Assembly: GCF_932294415.1 (NCBI RefSeq)
Contig: NC_065538.1
Location: 78,319,834-78,383,833 of the forward strand
DNA length: 64,000 nucleotides
From: Quercus robur
Lineage: Eukaryota; Streptophyta; Magnoliopsida; Fagales; Fagaceae
Direction: 5' to 3'
Below, one piece after another: positions 62,360-64,000 of this stretch. A program made the translations under genes and the position numbers. Under the pieces are notes generated by a model. The model was not told the DNA's origin and made no database searches. It saw nothing but the letters and a program-made list of their open reading frames with translations. Numbering within the stretch: the stretch's first letter is position 1; every line of letters begins with the position of its first letter.

Positions 62360-63424
62360 GTTACAATTAATGACCTTCAACTTGAAATCAAGGAAACTAA
62401 GTTTGAGGTTAGAACCCTTAAGTAGGAATTAACCATTCTTAGGGTTGATCACAATTTCCTTGATCAAAGATTGAAATAGTTGGAAAACACTTCTCATCAA
62501 GGCAATGAGGAAGGTCCCTCATTTCAAAACCATTCTGATGAAGAAGATGAATCAGTTAACCCTACAACTGATATGGAAATAGGACAGCCCAGTCAAAAGT
62601 TCATAGACACCATCAGTAGGATTAACTTCCAAAAATGGCATTCCAAGGTCAGGATTGTCATTAGCAAATATTTTGAATTTGAGGTCATAGCCTTAATAGA
62701 TTCAAGTGTTGTTCTCAATTGCATCCAAGAAGGAATCATTCCCTCCAAGTACTTCAAAAAGACTAGAGAAAGATTAACTTCCACAAGTGGCGGAAAAATG
62801 CAGATTGAATTCAAGATCCCCAAAGCCCATGTGTGCCAGGACAACACATTCTTTAAAACCACATTTGTTCTTGTAAAGAATATGACAGATAGGGTCATCT
62901 TAGGAAACCCTTTCATGTGTCTGTTGTATCCTTTCATCACAGATAGTGAAGGCATCACTACCCATCCCTTTGGCCAACCAGTCAAGTTTAAGTTTCTTAG
63001 GAGTCTAGAACCCAGAGAGATCAGTAGCCTCCAGGAAGTTTCTGTCTCCAAGACCCTTAACCTTATCAGTGCTAAAACCCAGCATCTTAAGTACCTAAAG
63101 GATGATCTGAGATACAAGAAAGTTGAGGAACAATTGACTTGTAAAAACATCCAAACAGAGGTAAAAAAGTTTGAGGAAAAACTTAAGCAGGAAGTCTGCT
63201 CTGATCTACCCACAACTTTTTGGCATAGAAAGAGACACGAGGAAGCTCTCCCATATGTCAAACATGGTCCATGCATTCCATGCATTCATCATAAACATAT
63301 TTGCTTCAAAACATTTCCTGTTTTCAATTCAAACAACCATTTCATGGAACTCTATTGGCAGGGAAAGGAGCATATGTCTAATAAGGCTACCACTAGCAAG
63401 TGTGATAGGCCAAAAACGTATTGA
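62360..63424 (+). pseudogene. Endogenous pararetrovirus-like polyprotein fragment, broken
   Basis: A plus-strand frame with the layout of the protease region of Caulimoviridae-like endogenous viruses. A short coiled coil (62360-62480, interrupted by TAG stops at 62423 and 62477) is followed by an aspartic-protease-like domain around 62690-62940 ('ALIDSSVVLNCIQEG', 'VILGNPFMCLLYPF'). A linker then leads toward where reverse transcriptase would begin, ending near 'FWHRKRHEEALPY' (about 63220-63255). The active-site triad normally D-S/T-G reads D-S-S. After about 63260 the similarity ends, and an unrelated tail runs to a stop at 63424. RT and RNase H are absent, and the left side is cut by the LTR at 62359. 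It is inactive. A Ty3-like protease fragment is the alternative. Confidence 0.6.
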
Positions 63425-63429
63425 CCCCT

Positions 63430-64000
63430 TGTGATGAATTAATTGATTGATTAGCCAAGTTTATTAATTAATCAAATTAACATGCAAATGCGTGGTAGCA
63501 CAAACAAATCACCAATTAAACTAAGTGTGCAGCGGAAAATAAATTGACACGGTGATTTGTTTATGAATGGGGAAAACCAATCACAACAAAACCCCACCAG
63601 GTGATTTTAAGATCACCACTCCCGAGATTCCACTATTATCACAACAAACGATTACAAGTAAAGGAATCCTAGTACCTTATACCAACTTACAGTTGAACCT
63701 TTACCCCAATACCCAATTGGACTTGTTTTGTAGTGACAATTTCTCCTTTTGATGCATGGCTCCCAATACGTGACTAACTAATTGTGCGGAACCCAATACG
63801 CAACTTCAATCACCAACTAGAGAAGGTTGTTGGCTACAAAGTTCTTCAATTCATCCATGATGAAGGTCCAGAAGATGCTTGGTCACAAAACCCTATGGTG
63901 CACAAACACAGCAACTTCTACACAAGAACGATGAACTAGGACAAATTCTATTTCCGGTCACAATTTGCTTGAACAAACTTTGCTCAACACTTGTGCAACT
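63430..64000 (-). repeat. Probable copia LTR, cut by the window edge
   Basis: The blocks 'gtgcagcggaaaataaa', 'acacggtgatttgtttatg', 'atggggaaaacc' and 'gattccactattatca' are of the kind found in plant copia LTRs. The last also occurs in the LTRs at 48034 and 51858. Orientation is inferred from that match. The left edge is approximate and the element continues beyond the window. Confidence 0.45.

Overview
The window is nuclear DNA from a flowering plant. The genes have canonical GT-AG introns. They encode cysteine-rich receptor-like kinases (DUF26 kinases, a land-plant family), and most of the remaining sequence is plant-type LTR retrotransposons, MITEs, SINEs, a Helitron and a pararetrovirus-like fragment. 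The mix suggests a woody eudicot, possibly Fagaceae, but the species is a low-confidence guess.

Region by region: 1-2650 is a tandem of two LTRs with internal scraps. 2651-3785 is an old copy of the 3' flank of a receptor-kinase gene. 4418-4888 is a solo copia LTR. About 6260-9774 is a cluster of MITEs, including a 5'-truncated LINE tail and a hAT element nested in a PIF/Harbinger-like element. 9778-10132 is a dead 5' end of a receptor-kinase gene, interrupted by a Ty3/gypsy element (10138-17578, minus strand, TSD CTAAC). 18931-24799 is CRK-A, complete in exons but carrying a one-base frameshift in exon 1. 25725-26310 holds LINE debris. 26751-30268 is CRK-B, which appears intact. 30824-35120 is a SINE split by a 4.1-kb TG...CA element (TSD CTCTC) that itself contains a Helitron. 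35521-45647 is a complete Ty3/gypsy element (TSD GTATC). 48034-52260 is a defective Ty1/copia element (minus strand, TSD CCTAT). 54313-62359 is a gag-only element (minus strand) with an extra gene. 62360-63424 is a broken endogenous pararetrovirus-like polyprotein fragment, and the right edge enters another LTR.

Host genes: the only convincing host genes are the two tandem CRKs. Each has a signal peptide, two DUF26 domains with C-X8-C-X2-C motifs, one transmembrane segment and a Ser/Thr kinase domain, arranged in seven exons with matching boundaries. Non-coding flank copies at 2651-3785 and 9778-10132 show that the tandem array was once larger and was eroded by insertions.

Most unusual content: both Ty3/gypsy elements carry, between the polyprotein and the 3' LTR, a gene on the opposite strand. 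In the element at 35521-45647 it resolves into four exons with phase-consistent GT-AG introns and a predicted 619-residue protein. In the element at 10138-17578 a truncated homologue ends in a 45-bp in-frame tandem repeat. The gag-only element has an analogous extra gene, but in sense orientation. These extra genes are the best candidates for poorly described biology here. All work was by eye; no database search or alignment program was run.
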